Below, one piece after another: positions 1 to 8,968 of a stretch of 57,176 bases of DNA. The stretch lies in NCBI RefSeq assembly GCF_030658505.1, contig NZ_JAUTXR010000165.1, positions 1-57,176 of the forward strand, read 5' to 3'. The notes beneath the pieces were generated by a model. That model made no database searches. It worked only from the letters and a program-made list of their open reading frames with translations, and was not told the DNA's origin. Origin of the DNA: Stenotrophomonas raiganjensis (SeqCode) (GTDB lineage: Bacteria > Pseudomonadota > Gammaproteobacteria > Xanthomonadales > Xanthomonadaceae). A program made the translations under genes and the position numbers. Position 1 is the stretch's first letter. Every line of letters starts with the position of its first letter.

Positions 1-141
1 GGTCAGGTGATCGGCGGCCAGCGCAAAGCTGCGCAGCGCTTCCAGGTCCGAGCGCAGCTGCGCGGCTACTTCAGGCTTCTGCACTTTCACCGCCACCTGG
101 CGGCCATCATGCAGCACCGCGCGATGCACCTGCGCGATCGA
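1..141 (-). pseudogene. ABC1/UbiB-type kinase fragment, 5' end replaced
   Basis: The minus strand encodes SIAQVHRAVL, then DGRQVAVKVQKP, then an alpha-helical stretch. This is the nucleotide-binding start of the ABC1 (AarF/UbiB/ADCK) atypical kinase family, with the SxAQVHRA signature and the VAVKVQ lysine. The gene runs off the left edge. Upstream of Ser at about position 141 the similarity stops: instead of the usual N-terminal helices the frame reads GRCKYVHVS, encoded by half of an intergenic repeat core also found at 5521-5564. A complete family member needs roughly 100-200 residues before this motif, so the gene looks 5'-truncated. The frame stays open upstream and a fused product cannot be excluded. 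Confidence 0.5.
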
Positions 142-200
142 GCTTACATGGACGTACTTGCAGCGCCCCCTGCCCTGCCTCCCCACCCGGCCAAATCCAA
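142..200 (-). repeat. Half of a long inverted-repeat intergenic element
   Basis: Read on the minus strand this carries a G-rich arm (GGGGAGGCAGGGCAGGGGG) followed by TACGTCCATGTAAGCTCG, the same core as in the complete element at 5499-5590. The matching C-rich right arm is missing; the core runs straight into the kinase fragment. The rest of 200-350 holds no recognisable gene. Confidence 0.5.
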
Positions 201-350
201 GAACCCGAGCTTTCAGCGACCAACCCAACCCCACCACGGAGGGGCTCCGCCGTTCGCCGATCGCCCGCCGCAGGCGGCCTTTCGCGCTGCAGCATGCCGG
301 CAGGCAAACCTGCGCCATCATGGGCATCCCACCCCCGCCAGGACCGTGCC

Positions 351-758
351 ATGCAGCAGTACCTGCTCCTGATCTACATCGAGCCTGCCCTGCTGCAGGC
401 CCTGCCCACCGAAGAATTCAACGCGCTGATGCGCGACTGCCTGGCCCACGCCGACCAGCTGCAGGCCGAAGGCACGCTGCTGGCCGCGCAGAAACTGCAG
501 CCCGTCGATACCGCGCAGACCCTGCGCGTGCGCGATGGGCACAGCCGCGTACTGGATGGCCCCTTCGCCGAAACCCGCGAACTGCTGGCCGGTTTCAACC
601 TGATCGTCGCCCGCGACCGCGACGAAGCCATGCGCATCGCCCGCGACTTCCCGTGGGCGCGCTTTGGCAGCATCGAGGTGCGGCCGCTGGAAGACATGGA
701 CGCCGAGCGCGAACGCTGCGGCGCCCCAGCTGCCGCTATGGCAGCAGCCGTACCCTGA
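351..758 (+). CDS. YciI family (DGPF domain) protein
   Basis: A 135-residue protein starting MQQYLLLIY. It contains DGPFAETRELLAGF (about residues 65-78), the signature of the YCII/DGPF family, and a C-terminal IARDFPWARFGSIEVRPL beta-hairpin typical of these dimeric ferredoxin-like alpha/beta-barrel proteins. In Gram-negatives such proteins often sit beside ECF sigma factors, but none is here. Catalytic function is unknown for most members. The start was placed at the ATG at 351 because homology begins there; an ATG at 294 adds 19 residues without family character. The 3' end overlaps the convergent NHL-repeat gene by 23 bp. Confidence 0.85.
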   Translation: MQQYLLLIYIEPALLQALPTEEFNALMRDCLAHADQLQAEGTLLAAQKLQPVDTAQTLRVRDGHSRVLDGPFAETRELLAGFNLIVARDRDEAMRIARDFPWARFGSIEVRPLEDMDAERERCGAPAAAMAAAVP

Positions 759-2817
759 TCTCGCGCGGGCCCACGCCCTCGTTGCCGCTGTAGTCGCGCA
801 CGCTGGCACGCACGATGTACTCGCCCGGCGGCAGCGCCGCCGGTTGCCAGCGCCCGGTTTCCATCAGGCCATCACGCACGGTGTTGGTGGCCAGGTAGCG
901 GAAACGGGTCACCGCACTGCCATGCACAGTGATGCCGCTGTCCGGTGCGTAGGCCACGCGCACCGCTTCCCGCTGGGGCGGCATGCGGTTGAACACGATG
1001 TTCCAGCGCGGCTGCTCGTAGCCCTGCAGCGCTTGTCCCGTGGCATCGAGGATCTGGTAGCCCACCTGGTACATGCCCAGGCGGCGCCGCGGCAGGTTGT
1101 TGTCGACCTGGTCCCAGGCCTCCACCACGATCTGCACGCCACGGCCCTGGCGCGCCACCATCACCACGCCATCACTGCCGGCGGCCATCGGCTGGTCGTT
1201 GTCGTCCAGCAGCGCCACGTCGGTGATACGCGGTGCGAAGTGATCGGCGTAGTTGTGGAAGCCCAGCGCCACCGCATTGGTCTCGAAACCACCGGTACCC
1301 ACCGCCAGGTGCACGTGCGCCTGGTTGTTGATGCTGCCCAGGCGGTCACCCACATGGATGCGCATGCCACGGCGCACGCGCATCCGCTCGAGCTTGCCCT
1401 GCTCGTCGTACAACGCCTGCCAGCGCGCGTCGAACGGCACATCACGCGGGGTGCGGCCGACGCGCATGTGGATGTACTTGAGGCGGTCCACGGCCAGGCC
1501 TTCGGCCTGATCTCCCAGGTTCCAGGCCGCAACGGGGCTGCTGATCTTGCCATCGGCAATGGCCAGCACGGTCTGGCCGACATCACCGCGCACGTCGAAG
1601 CCGCCATGCAGGTGGTGGCGACTCTCGCCCTTGAAGTTGCCGCGCACCTCACCCAGGGTGCCGACCACTTCATGCCAGCCGTCCTGCGGGGCCAGCGGCC
1701 AGCGCCCCCCGGTGTCCGGCAGCGCGGCATCAGCGGCAGGGCCAACCAGCGCCGGTGCCGGCAGCTCCCCCACCGGCAGCGGGCGCAGGCGGTGCAGGCG
1801 GTAGGCAGCAGCATCGGCCACCAGCACGCTGCCGTCGGCGTCCATCGCCAGGCCACTGGGGCGGGCCAGGCGCGGCAGGCGACCGTTGCCGACCAGTGCG
1901 ATCTGATGGCCCTGCGGTGTCACCTGCACGATGCGGCCATCCAGATCACCCACGTACAGCACGCCATCGTGCGTGGTCGCCAATGACAGTGGACCATTGA
2001 TCACGCCACCAGCGGCGACCACGGTACTGACCGTGCCATCGGCGCCGACACGGCGCACCGCGTTGTTGAACAGGTCGGCCACCAGCAGCGCGCCGTGCGC
2101 ATCAAAGGCCAGCGCCACCGGCGTATCAAAGCGCGCGGCGGCGCCCGCGCCATCGGCCATGCCCGGGCGCTCGCCACCGGCCAGGGTGCGCACCGTGCCG
2201 TCGGTACCGATCACCCGGATACGGTCGTTGTAGGTATCGGCCACGTAGACCTGGCCCTGTGCGTCCACCGCAATGCCCATCGGCGCATCGAAACGCACCT
2301 GCGTGGCCGGGCCATCGGCGAAGCCCTGTTCGCCACCGGCCAGCGTGGTCACCTGCCCATCAACACCGATGCGGCGGATTGCATGGTTGCCGGTGTCGGC
2401 CACGTACAGGTTGCCCTGCGCATCGGCGGCGATGCCGGAAGGCGTATTGAAGCTGGCCTGCAGCGCCGGGCCGTCAACACGCCCCTCGCCCTGCCCGGCC
2501 ACGGTTTCGATGCGTCCATCGGGCAGGCGCCGGCGGATGCGGTTGTTGTCGCCGGCATCGGTGAAATAGACGCTGCCATCGGCACTGCGCAGCACAGCGT
2601 AAGGGTCGGCGAAACGGGCCTGGGCAGACGCGCCGTCACGGTCACCCGGGTGGCCATCACCGGCCAGCGGCTCGATCTGCGCGGTCCAGGCCAGCGGCGT
2701 GGGCGCCGGGCCTGCCGGTTCGGCCAAGGTGTGCAGCGGGGTCTCCCACCAGGTCGCAGCCAATGCCACCGCCGTTGCCAACGCCACTCCTGCCGCCATC
2801 CATTGCCACCGTGCCAT
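736..2817 (-). CDS. Secreted NHL-repeat beta-propeller with M23-like domain
   Basis: 693 residues. An N-terminal hydrophobic segment (MAAGVALATAVALAAT) suggests a membrane anchor or signal peptide. Residues about 45-370 contain at least five NHL blades, recognisable by repeats such as GNLYVADTGNHAIRRI, GQVYVADTYNDRIRVI and GALLVADLFNNAVRRV. After the propeller comes HLHGGFDVRGDVGQTVLAIADG and, about 90 residues later, HVHLAV. These match the H..D and HxH zinc-ligand pattern of LytM/M23 peptidases in spacing style. The C-terminus ends in an Ig-like strand set (EYIVRASVRDYSGNEG). It may be a periplasmic peptidoglycan-binding or endopeptidase-like protein; activity is inference. The start is ambiguous between 2817 and an ATG at 2853. 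It is divergent from the TPR-like gene and overlaps yciI convergently. Confidence 0.75.
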   Translation of the reverse strand: MARWQWMAAGVALATAVALAATWWETPLHTLAEPAGPAPTPLAWTAQIEPLAGDGHPGDRDGASAQARFADPYAVLRSADGSVYFTDAGDNNRIRRRLPDGRIETVAGQGEGRVDGPALQASFNTPSGIAADAQGNLYVADTGNHAIRRIGVDGQVTTLAGGEQGFADGPATQVRFDAPMGIAVDAQGQVYVADTYNDRIRVIGTDGTVRTLAGGERPGMADGAGAAARFDTPVALAFDAHGALLVADLFNNAVRRVGADGTVSTVVAAGGVINGPLSLATTHDGVLYVGDLDGRIVQVTPQGHQIALVGNGRLPRLARPSGLAMDADGSVLVADAAAYRLHRLRPLPVGELPAPALVGPAADAALPDTGGRWPLAPQDGWHEVVGTLGEVRGNFKGESRHHLHGGFDVRGDVGQTVLAIADGKISSPVAAWNLGDQAEGLAVDRLKYIHMRVGRTPRDVPFDARWQALYDEQGKLERMRVRRGMRIHVGDRLGSINNQAHVHLAVGTGGFETNAVALGFHNYADHFAPRITDVALLDDNDQPMAAGSDGVVMVARQGRGVQIVVEAWDQVDNNLPRRRLGMYQVGYQILDATGQALQGYEQPRWNIVFNRMPPQREAVRVAYAPDSGITVHGSAVTRFRYLATNTVRDGLMETGRWQPAALPPGEYIVRASVRDYSGNEGVGPREIRVRLLP

Positions 2818-2982
2818 CGTGCTGCGCTGCCTGCCTGCTGTCTGAAGAGGCATCGACAATAGACGCTGGGGACGCGATGCGCCACGGCCAAACGTCGTGC
2901 CGGGCAGCACAGTTCCATGCACTGTGCTTGTTCTGGCTGGCCACAGCGGGTTCAATGCGGTTCCCACGGATGGAGATCCTCC

Positions 2983-4503
2983 ATGCTCCGCGTTTTCCCC
3001 CTCGCCGCCCTGCTGGTGGCCGCACTGGCCAGCACGCCAGCCTCTGCCTCGATCACGGTGGCGCCGCAGCAGCCATCCGCCACCCGCGATGCGGTGCACA
3101 TGGCCTACGCCACGCGCTGGGACGAAGCCATCCAGCAGTCGCGCAGCGGCAATACGCTGGGCGCGCTGATCGCGATGGAGCGGCTGATGGAAGACCCGCT
3201 GCTGGACGACTTCGATGCGGAGCATCGTGGCCGTGCCGCACAGGTCGCCGGCTGGACCGCGATGGTGCAGAAGAAGCCGGACCAGGCCCGTCGCTATCTG
3301 CTGCGGGCACAGGAGGCACTGCCGGACGATGTGCAGATCCTGCTGACCCTGATGTCGCTGGAGCTGTCCGAGAACAAGCCCGCACCCGCCACCAGACTGC
3401 TGGTGCAGGCGCTGGCGCATGCCGACGCGCCGCTGCCGCTGGAGCACCAGACCATCAACTATCTGCAGTACCGCTTGCGTGACCAGCCGCAGCAGCGCCT
3501 GCAACTGCTGCAGGCACTGTTCGACAACGGTTGGAAGAGTGGCGGCCTGGAGCCGACCGGGCTGTGGCTGGCCCTGGCCACGCTGCAGGCGGACAACGGG
3601 CGTGGCGATGACATTCCGGCCACGCTGGCCCGCATCACCGGCCCGGCCGAGATCATCCGGCTGCGCAGTGACAGGCGTTTTGATCGCTATGTAGACCGCG
3701 CCGACCCGCGATTCGATCCCGTGCAGGCCGCGCAGAAGCATCTTGATGAACTGCGTGTGTCCGGCCTGCTTGATCGCAAGCTGGATGCACGCATGGCCGA
3801 GTTCAGCAGCACGCTGCTGATGCTGGATCGCAACGAGGAAGTGCTGGCGCTGACCGATGGCATGGCGCGCGCAGCCGCCGAAGGCGAGTCGCCTGCGGCG
3901 GAGGAAGCCGAATGGGTGGCCTGGCTGCTCAACAGCCGACTGTCCGCACTGCGCCGGCTGGGCCGCACCGACGATGCGCTGGAAGCGGCCAGACAGGCGG
4001 CGCGCATCGGAGCATTGGGGCCGGATGGCATCGAGCACCAGTTGAATGTCGGCTTCCTGTTCACCTCGCTCGACCGCATGCAGGACGCCGCGCAGGCGGT
4101 GAACGACCTCCAGGGCCTGGCCGGCTACGGCAAGGCCGCGCAGGCCCTGGTGCAGTTCGCCGCCGCCCGCGGCCGGGGCGATGCCAAGGCGATGGACGCA
4201 GCGCGCACGGTGATCCTGGCCCAGCGCGGTGACGCACGCCTGTTCCATCGCGAGATGCTGCTGGACGAAGGTGACCTGGAGGGCGCAGCCGCAGTGTTGA
4301 TCGAACAGCTGCGTTCGCCGGTTGAACGCGGTGAAACCCTGGCCAGCCTGCAGGACATGCGCACCTATCCGTCGCTGCCGGGTGACGTGAAGATCGATGC
4401 GGCCTGGCGCGCTCTCAAGCAGCGTGCGGACGTGCAGGCCGAGGTCACCCGCGTCGGCCGCATCGAGCGCTACGAACTGGTCAGCACCTCGACCTCGCGC
4501 TGA
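2983..4503 (+). CDS. Secreted helical-repeat (TPR-like) protein
   Basis: 506 residues with a clear Sec signal peptide (MLRVFPLAALLVAALASTPASAS). The mature part is almost entirely alpha-helical with paired Ala/Leu-rich helices (for example the RRYLLRAQEALPDDVQILLTLMSLEL region and RLGRTDDALEAARQAARIGAL), the look of tetratricopeptide-type repeats. This fits a periplasmic scaffold, possibly related to exopolysaccharide or biofilm export proteins of the PgaA type, but no outer-membrane barrel follows. A good GGAG Shine-Dalgarno lies 8 bp before the ATG. The gene is divergent from the NHL-repeat gene, with 165 bp between starts. I cannot name a specific function. Confidence 0.8.
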   Translation: MLRVFPLAALLVAALASTPASASITVAPQQPSATRDAVHMAYATRWDEAIQQSRSGNTLGALIAMERLMEDPLLDDFDAEHRGRAAQVAGWTAMVQKKPDQARRYLLRAQEALPDDVQILLTLMSLELSENKPAPATRLLVQALAHADAPLPLEHQTINYLQYRLRDQPQQRLQLLQALFDNGWKSGGLEPTGLWLALATLQADNGRGDDIPATLARITGPAEIIRLRSDRRFDRYVDRADPRFDPVQAAQKHLDELRVSGLLDRKLDARMAEFSSTLLMLDRNEEVLALTDGMARAAAEGESPAAEEAEWVAWLLNSRLSALRRLGRTDDALEAARQAARIGALGPDGIEHQLNVGFLFTSLDRMQDAAQAVNDLQGLAGYGKAAQALVQFAAARGRGDAKAMDAARTVILAQRGDARLFHREMLLDEGDLEGAAAVLIEQLRSPVERGETLASLQDMRTYPSLPGDVKIDAAWRALKQRADVQAEVTRVGRIERYELVSTSTSR

Positions 4504-4513
4504 GCTGATTTCC

Positions 4514-4540
4514 CGTAGCGCCGGGCCCATGCACGGCCAC
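4514..4540 (+). repeat. Degenerate SMAG (GTAG) REP
   Basis: GTAGCGCCGGGCCCATGCAC followed by GGCC has the SMAG layout (GTAG head and imperfect hairpin) with one arm mismatch. It lies between convergent genes and may act as a bidirectional transcript end. Confidence 0.5.
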
Positions 4541-4602
4541 GGGTACCGCGAGCCGAGCACACGCACGGCTCTGCAACGCCCCGTGCGGGCAACACCACCC
4601 GC

Positions 4603-5379
4603 CTAGCGCGCCGGCACTTCGGTGCGGATGCCCATCGCTTCGCGGTAGCGCGCATACAGCGCCATCACCTTGTCCACATAGGCCAGGGTTTCGGCGTAGG
4701 GCGGCACGCCCTTGTAGCGGGTGACCGCACCGATGCCCGCGTTGTAGGCGGCCGCCGCCAACGGGCGGTCGCCGTTGTAGCGACGCAACAGCGCGCGCAT
4801 ATAGCGCGCGCCGCCCTCGATCGACTGCTGTGGCGAGAACGGATCGCTCACCCCGTACTCCTGCGCGGTATCGGGCATCAGCTGCATCACCCCCTGCGCG
4901 CCCTTGCTGGATACCGCCAGCGCATCGAAATTGCTTTCGGCGTGGGCGATCGCACGCAACCACGCATCATCGACGCCGGTGGCCTTGGCCGCGGCCTTGA
5001 ACTGCTTGGCATGCTGCGCCAGCTGCGGCGTGCCGACCTTGCCGAGGCCTTCGTGGGCGGGCTCACCCGGCGGCGTGGCCACGGTGAACTTCAGGAACAC
5101 GCGCGAGCCGGGCAGGTTGCGGGTGGAGTAGACCAGCACGCCGTCCTGTTCCCGCTCGTACAACACGCCGCTGAACACGCCCATGTTGCCCCACAGGTTC
5201 GGGGTCTGGATGGCGTTGTCGTCAATCTCCTTCGCAGTGCAGCGCGAGCCCGGCTCCGGTGCAGTGGCCAGGCTGACGGTGTTGCCCTGCACGCAGCGAT
5301 AGACGGTGCGCGCGGCGGCCAGCCCGGGCCACAGGCCGGGCAGCAGCAACAGCGCGAGCAGGAGAGGGCGACGGGACAT
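4603..5379 (-). CDS. Lytic transglycosylase (SLT domain)
   Basis: 258 residues with a Leu-rich signal peptide ending near AAARTVYRC. Residues 30-100 form a beta-rich region resembling a DUF4124-like domain (CVQGNTVSLAT). From about residue 135 there is a Slt70-type lysozyme-like domain: AHAESNFD with the catalytic Glu148, then GAQGVMQLMP, GGARYMRALL and AAYNAGIGAVTRY, the ES, GLMQ and NAG motifs in order. It should cleave the MurNAc-GlcNAc bond of peptidoglycan, leaving 1,6-anhydroMurNAc, in the periplasm. The gene stands alone between a SMAG element and a long inverted repeat. Family placement is solid; whether it has a dedicated role is unknown. Confidence 0.92.
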   Translation of the reverse strand: MSRRPLLLALLLLPGLWPGLAAARTVYRCVQGNTVSLATAPEPGSRCTAKEIDDNAIQTPNLWGNMGVFSGVLYEREQDGVLVYSTRNLPGSRVFLKFTVATPPGEPAHEGLGKVGTPQLAQHAKQFKAAAKATGVDDAWLRAIAHAESNFDALAVSSKGAQGVMQLMPDTAQEYGVSDPFSPQQSIEGGARYMRALLRRYNGDRPLAAAAYNAGIGAVTRYKGVPPYAETLAYVDKVMALYARYREAMGIRTEVPAR

Positions 5380-5498
5380 GGCGGCCGGATCATCCGGCCG
5401 CGCCCGCTAATGTTGGGTGAATGGGGGTCGGCAGGGCTGCGCCCTGCACCTGCAGAGGCCAGATCAAGGGCAACAGCAAGTTGGCTGAAGGATGGCGA

Positions 5499-5590
5499 GG
5501 TGGGTCCGGGTGTGGGGGGCGCGGCACGTACGTCCATGTAAGCTCGGTCGCCGCATCCATGCGGCTCACGCCCCCACAACCGGACCCACC
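5499..5590. repeat. Long inverted-repeat element with conserved core
   Basis: Left arm GGTGGGTCCGGGTGTGGGGG (from 5499) pairs with right arm CCCCCACAACCGGACCCACC (ending 5590) with one mismatched dinucleotide (GT opposite AA). Inside is a core of about 50 bp with CGTCCATG, GCTCGG and the hairpin CCGCATCCATGCGG. A second complete copy with different arms lies at 8969-9064. Confidence 0.75.
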
Positions 5591-5619
5591 CCGCCTTCGA
5601 CAGTTTCCTGCAACGGGCA

Positions 5620-5643
5620 GTAGATCCACGCCATGCGTGGATG
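5620..5643 (+). repeat. SMAG REP
   Basis: A canonical 24-bp SMAG unit: GTAG plus ATCCACGCC/ATGCGTGGAT hairpin, 47 bp beyond the 3' end of cycA. The 5380-5690 interval otherwise holds only the inverted-repeat element. Confidence 0.85.
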
Positions 5644-5689
5644 AAACGTCTGGAGACGATGGATAAATCAATGGAACGAAGACGCCGGG

Positions 5690-7063
5690 TTACTCCGCGG
5701 TCCTCCGCCGCACCCAATACCCCACGCCCAGCAGCACGAACCACACCGGGCTGGCGATCAACGCCTGGCGGGTGTCGCCCTGCAGGCTCAGCAGCACCAG
5801 CACGGCGGCGAAGAACACCAGGCAGGCCCAGCACATGGCGACGCCGCCGGGCATCTTGAAGATCGATGCCGCATGGCGTTCCGGGTAGCGGCGGCGATAG
5901 ACCATGTAGGCCACCAGGATCAACGACCAGACGAAGATGAACAGCACCGTCGCCAGCGTCGTCACCAGGGTGAAGGCGGTCACCAGGTTCGGGATCAGGT
6001 AGATCAGCAGGGTGCCGCCCAGCAGGCACAGGCAGGAGAACAGCAGGCCACGGGCCGGCACCGCCGCACGCGACAGGCGCGACAGACCGCGCGGTGCGTG
6101 GCCTTCCTCGGCCAGGCCGTACAACATGCGGCTGGTGGAGAAGATGCCGCTGTTGGCCGAAGACGTGGCCGAGGTCAGCACCACGAAGTTGATCAGGCTT
6201 GCGGCGGCAGGAATGCCGGCCAGCACGAACAGCTGCACGAACGGGCTCTTGTCCGGCACCACCTGGCGCCACGGGGTGACGGCCATGATCGCGATCAGCG
6301 CCAGCACGTAGAAGATGATGATGCGCACCGGGATCGAGTTGATCGCCTTCGGCAGGTTGCGTTCCGGATCAGCAGTTTCGGCGGCGGTGGTGCCGACCAG
6401 CTCGATGCCGACGAAGGCGAACACCGCAATCTGGAAACCCGCGAAGAAGCCGACAAGCCCCATCGGGAACATGCCACCGTCATTCCACAGGTTCGACAGC
6501 GACGCAGTGTGGCCGCTGGGCGAAGTGAAACCCCACGCCACCAGCCCGGCACCGGTGATGATCAGCGCGCAGATCGCCACGATCTTGATCAGCGCGAACC
6601 AGAATTCCATTTCACCGAACAGCTTCACCGTCACCAGGTTCAGCGCCAGCAACAACAGTACGCAGGCCAATGCCGGTATCCATGCGTCCAGCCCGGGGAA
6701 CCAGAACTGCGCGTAGGCAGCGATCGCGATCACATCGGCAATGGCGGTGACGATCCAGCAGAACCAGTAGGTCCATCCACAGAAGAACCCGGCCCAGGGG
6801 CCGAGCAGGTCGGTGGAGAAATCGATGAAGGACTTGTACTGCAGGTTGGACAGCAGCAGTTCGCCCATCGCACGCATCACGAAGAACAGCATCGCGCCGA
6901 TGATCAGGTAGACGAAGACGATGGACGGGCCGGCGAGGCTGATGGTCTTGCCCGACCCCATGAACAGGCCGGTACCGATGGCACCGCCGATGGCGATCAA
7001 CTGCAGGTGGCGGTTGGACAGGCTGCGGCGCAGGTGCTCGGGGGGCGTTGCGGGCTCGGTCAT
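5690..7063 (-). CDS. cycA: D-serine/D-alanine/glycine permease
   Basis: 457 residues and about 12 membrane helices. The N-terminus (LSNRHLQLIAIGGAIGTGLF, then MGSGKTISLAGPSI) and the blocks LLGPWAGFFCGWTYWFCWIV, FAFVGIELVGTTAAETADPE and SSANSGIFSTSRML match E. coli CycA from memory at high identity along the whole length. It belongs to the amino acid-polyamine-organocation superfamily and imports D-Ser, D-Ala and Gly (and D-cycloserine) by proton symport through the inner membrane. The helix-1 GAIGTGLF unwound substrate site is intact. The gene is monocistronic and divergent from the EAL gene. Substrate range in this organism is inferred from similarity. Confidence 0.93.
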   Translation of the reverse strand: MTEPATPPEHLRRSLSNRHLQLIAIGGAIGTGLFMGSGKTISLAGPSIVFVYLIIGAMLFFVMRAMGELLLSNLQYKSFIDFSTDLLGPWAGFFCGWTYWFCWIVTAIADVIAIAAYAQFWFPGLDAWIPALACVLLLLALNLVTVKLFGEMEFWFALIKIVAICALIITGAGLVAWGFTSPSGHTASLSNLWNDGGMFPMGLVGFFAGFQIAVFAFVGIELVGTTAAETADPERNLPKAINSIPVRIIIFYVLALIAIMAVTPWRQVVPDKSPFVQLFVLAGIPAAASLINFVVLTSATSSANSGIFSTSRMLYGLAEEGHAPRGLSRLSRAAVPARGLLFSCLCLLGGTLLIYLIPNLVTAFTLVTTLATVLFIFVWSLILVAYMVYRRRYPERHAASIFKMPGGVAMCWACLVFFAAVLVLLSLQGDTRQALIASPVWFVLLGVGYWVRRRTAE

Positions 7064-7292
7064 GGGCGCGGGAAACGGGCGGGCGAAGCGTTTGACGGTA
7101 GTCCTCCGCGCGCCGGAGCGCCAGCGCCGGAAGGTCTTATTGCGTCAAACCGAGCCGCTTTCATCACAATGTGACCCAATACCGGATTCGTCCCATTCCG
7201 CCCGGCCCGGCGCCATGCTCAGATAGCCGCATCTGCCCAAGGACCGGCCCACCCATGCCCCCTGCCCCGTCCACCCCGCTGGAGCCCCGGCC

Positions 7293-8909
7293 ATGAGCCG
7301 GCTGCGCGTCATCATCGGTGGCACCGCACTGGCGCTGCTGGCCGCGGCCGTACCGATCGCGGTGATGGCCTATGCCACCTGGGACCGCGCGATCAGCGTC
7401 GAGCAGCAACGCCTGCGCGACATCGCCGACCGTACCCTGCGCCGCTCCGATCTGTCCTACGAGGAAGCGCTGGCGGCATTGAAGTCGGCCGAGGTCGGCG
7501 CCTATGTGCCCTGCGGGCCCGACCATATCCGGCGCATGCAGACGCTGGTGATGACCACGCCATCAGTCGATCAGATGGGCTACTTCGAAGGCGGCAAGCT
7601 GCGCTGCACGTCGTGGGGCCCGTTCCTGTCCGACGTGAAGCAGCCCAAGGCCGACCACGTCACCAGCGACGGCGCCGGCATCGCCGTGGATGTGCGCCCC
7701 GAAGCCAGTGGGCGCCGCCAGGTGCTGTCGATCCTGTACGGCAACTACGACGTGCTGGTCGATCCGCGCCGCTTCGTCGATGTCATCGTGGATCCGCATG
7801 TCCGCCTGGCCCTGGCCAGCCCGGACGGGCGCCTGCTGGCCAAGCAGGACGGCATGGACCCGGCGCTGCTGGAGAACCTGCTGCGCGACCCCGGCATGGG
7901 GCTGGACCGCAACACGCTCTACGCCACCGCCCGCAACGAGGAATGGCTGGCCATCGCCACCACCCCGCGCACTGCGCTGGCGGCAACCTTCCGCCAGCAG
8001 GCGTGGCTCTACGTGCCGTTGGGCCTGCTGCTGGCCGCCGCCGGCGCCGGGCTGGTGATCTGGCTGTCGCGCCGCCGCCTGTCGCTGCGCGGCGAGCTGG
8101 CCACTGCCATCCGTCGCCGTGAGCTGTACCTGCATTACCAGCCGATCATCGAGCTGGACACCGGCATCTGCGTCGGCGCCGAGGCCCTGATCCGCTGGCA
8201 GCGCCCGGATGGCACCCAGGTGCGGCCGGACCTGTTCATTCCACTGGCCGAAGAGGCCGGCATGATCGCCGACGTCACCGACCTGGTGATCGAGAACGTG
8301 GTGCGCGACATGCGCGAACTGCTGGTGGCCGACCGCAGCGCGCACATCGCGATCAACCTTGCCGCCGAGGACATCAGCAGCGGCCGTGCCCTGAAGATGA
8401 TCTCCAAGCACATGGCCGGCAGCGGCATCCTGCCGCAGCAGATCTGGATGGAGGCCACCGAGCGCGGCTTCCTCGACCTGGACCGCGCGCGCACCATGCT
8501 CGCCGCCGCCCGCCGTGCCGGTCACAGCGTGGCCATTGACGATTTCGGCGTGGGCTTCTCCAGCCTGCAGTACCTGGAACAGCTGCCACTGGATGCGCTG
8601 AAGATCGACAAGTCGTTCATCGATGCGATCGGCACCGAGAGCGCGACCAGCCCGGTGACGCCGCACATCATCGACATGGCCAAGGAACTGGGCCTGTGGG
8701 TGGTGGCCGAAGGCGTGGAGACCGAAGCACAGCTGGCATATCTGCACAGCCGGCACGTGGAGTTCGGGCAGGGCTGGCTGTTCTCGCGGCCGCTGCCGCG
8801 CGATGAGTTCGTGGCATTCCACCACAAGCGGCAGCAACGATACGGCGCGGCGCGCGAGCACATGCAGAATCCGCGCAGCGTACCGATCGAACGCGAGGGA
8901 CTGGAGTAG
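7293..8909 (+). CDS. CSS-motif/EAL cyclic-di-GMP phosphodiesterase
   Basis: 538 residues. One membrane helix (about 8-28) is followed by a periplasmic domain with two cysteines, C74 and C105 (LRCTSWG), the layout of CSS-motif sensors that control activity through a disulfide. Here the motif reads C-T-S. A second helix (about 240-258) leads to a cytoplasmic EAL domain: E297-A-L in GAEALIRW, the NLAAEDI Asn, EATERGF, the IDDFGVGFSS DDFG loop, KIDKSFI, and EGVETEAQ. All metal and catalytic positions I can place are present, so active hydrolysis of c-di-GMP to pGpG is expected. GGAG precedes the ATG at 7293. It is divergent from cycA and monocistronic. Confidence 0.92.
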   Translation: MSRLRVIIGGTALALLAAAVPIAVMAYATWDRAISVEQQRLRDIADRTLRRSDLSYEEALAALKSAEVGAYVPCGPDHIRRMQTLVMTTPSVDQMGYFEGGKLRCTSWGPFLSDVKQPKADHVTSDGAGIAVDVRPEASGRRQVLSILYGNYDVLVDPRRFVDVIVDPHVRLALASPDGRLLAKQDGMDPALLENLLRDPGMGLDRNTLYATARNEEWLAIATTPRTALAATFRQQAWLYVPLGLLLAAAGAGLVIWLSRRRLSLRGELATAIRRRELYLHYQPIIELDTGICVGAEALIRWQRPDGTQVRPDLFIPLAEEAGMIADVTDLVIENVVRDMRELLVADRSAHIAINLAAEDISSGRALKMISKHMAGSGILPQQIWMEATERGFLDLDRARTMLAAARRAGHSVAIDDFGVGFSSLQYLEQLPLDALKIDKSFIDAIGTESATSPVTPHIIDMAKELGLWVVAEGVETEAQLAYLHSRHVEFGQGWLFSRPLPRDEFVAFHHKRQQRYGAAREHMQNPRSVPIEREGLE

Positions 8910-8968
8910 GGCGGCGAACGGCAGAGCCCCTCGTGGTGGCTCGCGGACAGCTATCCCCGGGGTTGGCC

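Noticed and set aside
2818..4566. Very long minus-strand reading frame upstream of the NHL gene
   Set aside because: It is antisense to the TPR-like gene, which has a signal peptide, good Shine-Dalgarno and protein-like composition; the minus frame there is His/Gln/Arg-rich and unlike protein.
5873..7174. Long plus-strand frame opposite cycA
   Set aside because: Antisense to a clear permease; composition is Gln/Arg/Asp-rich and featureless.
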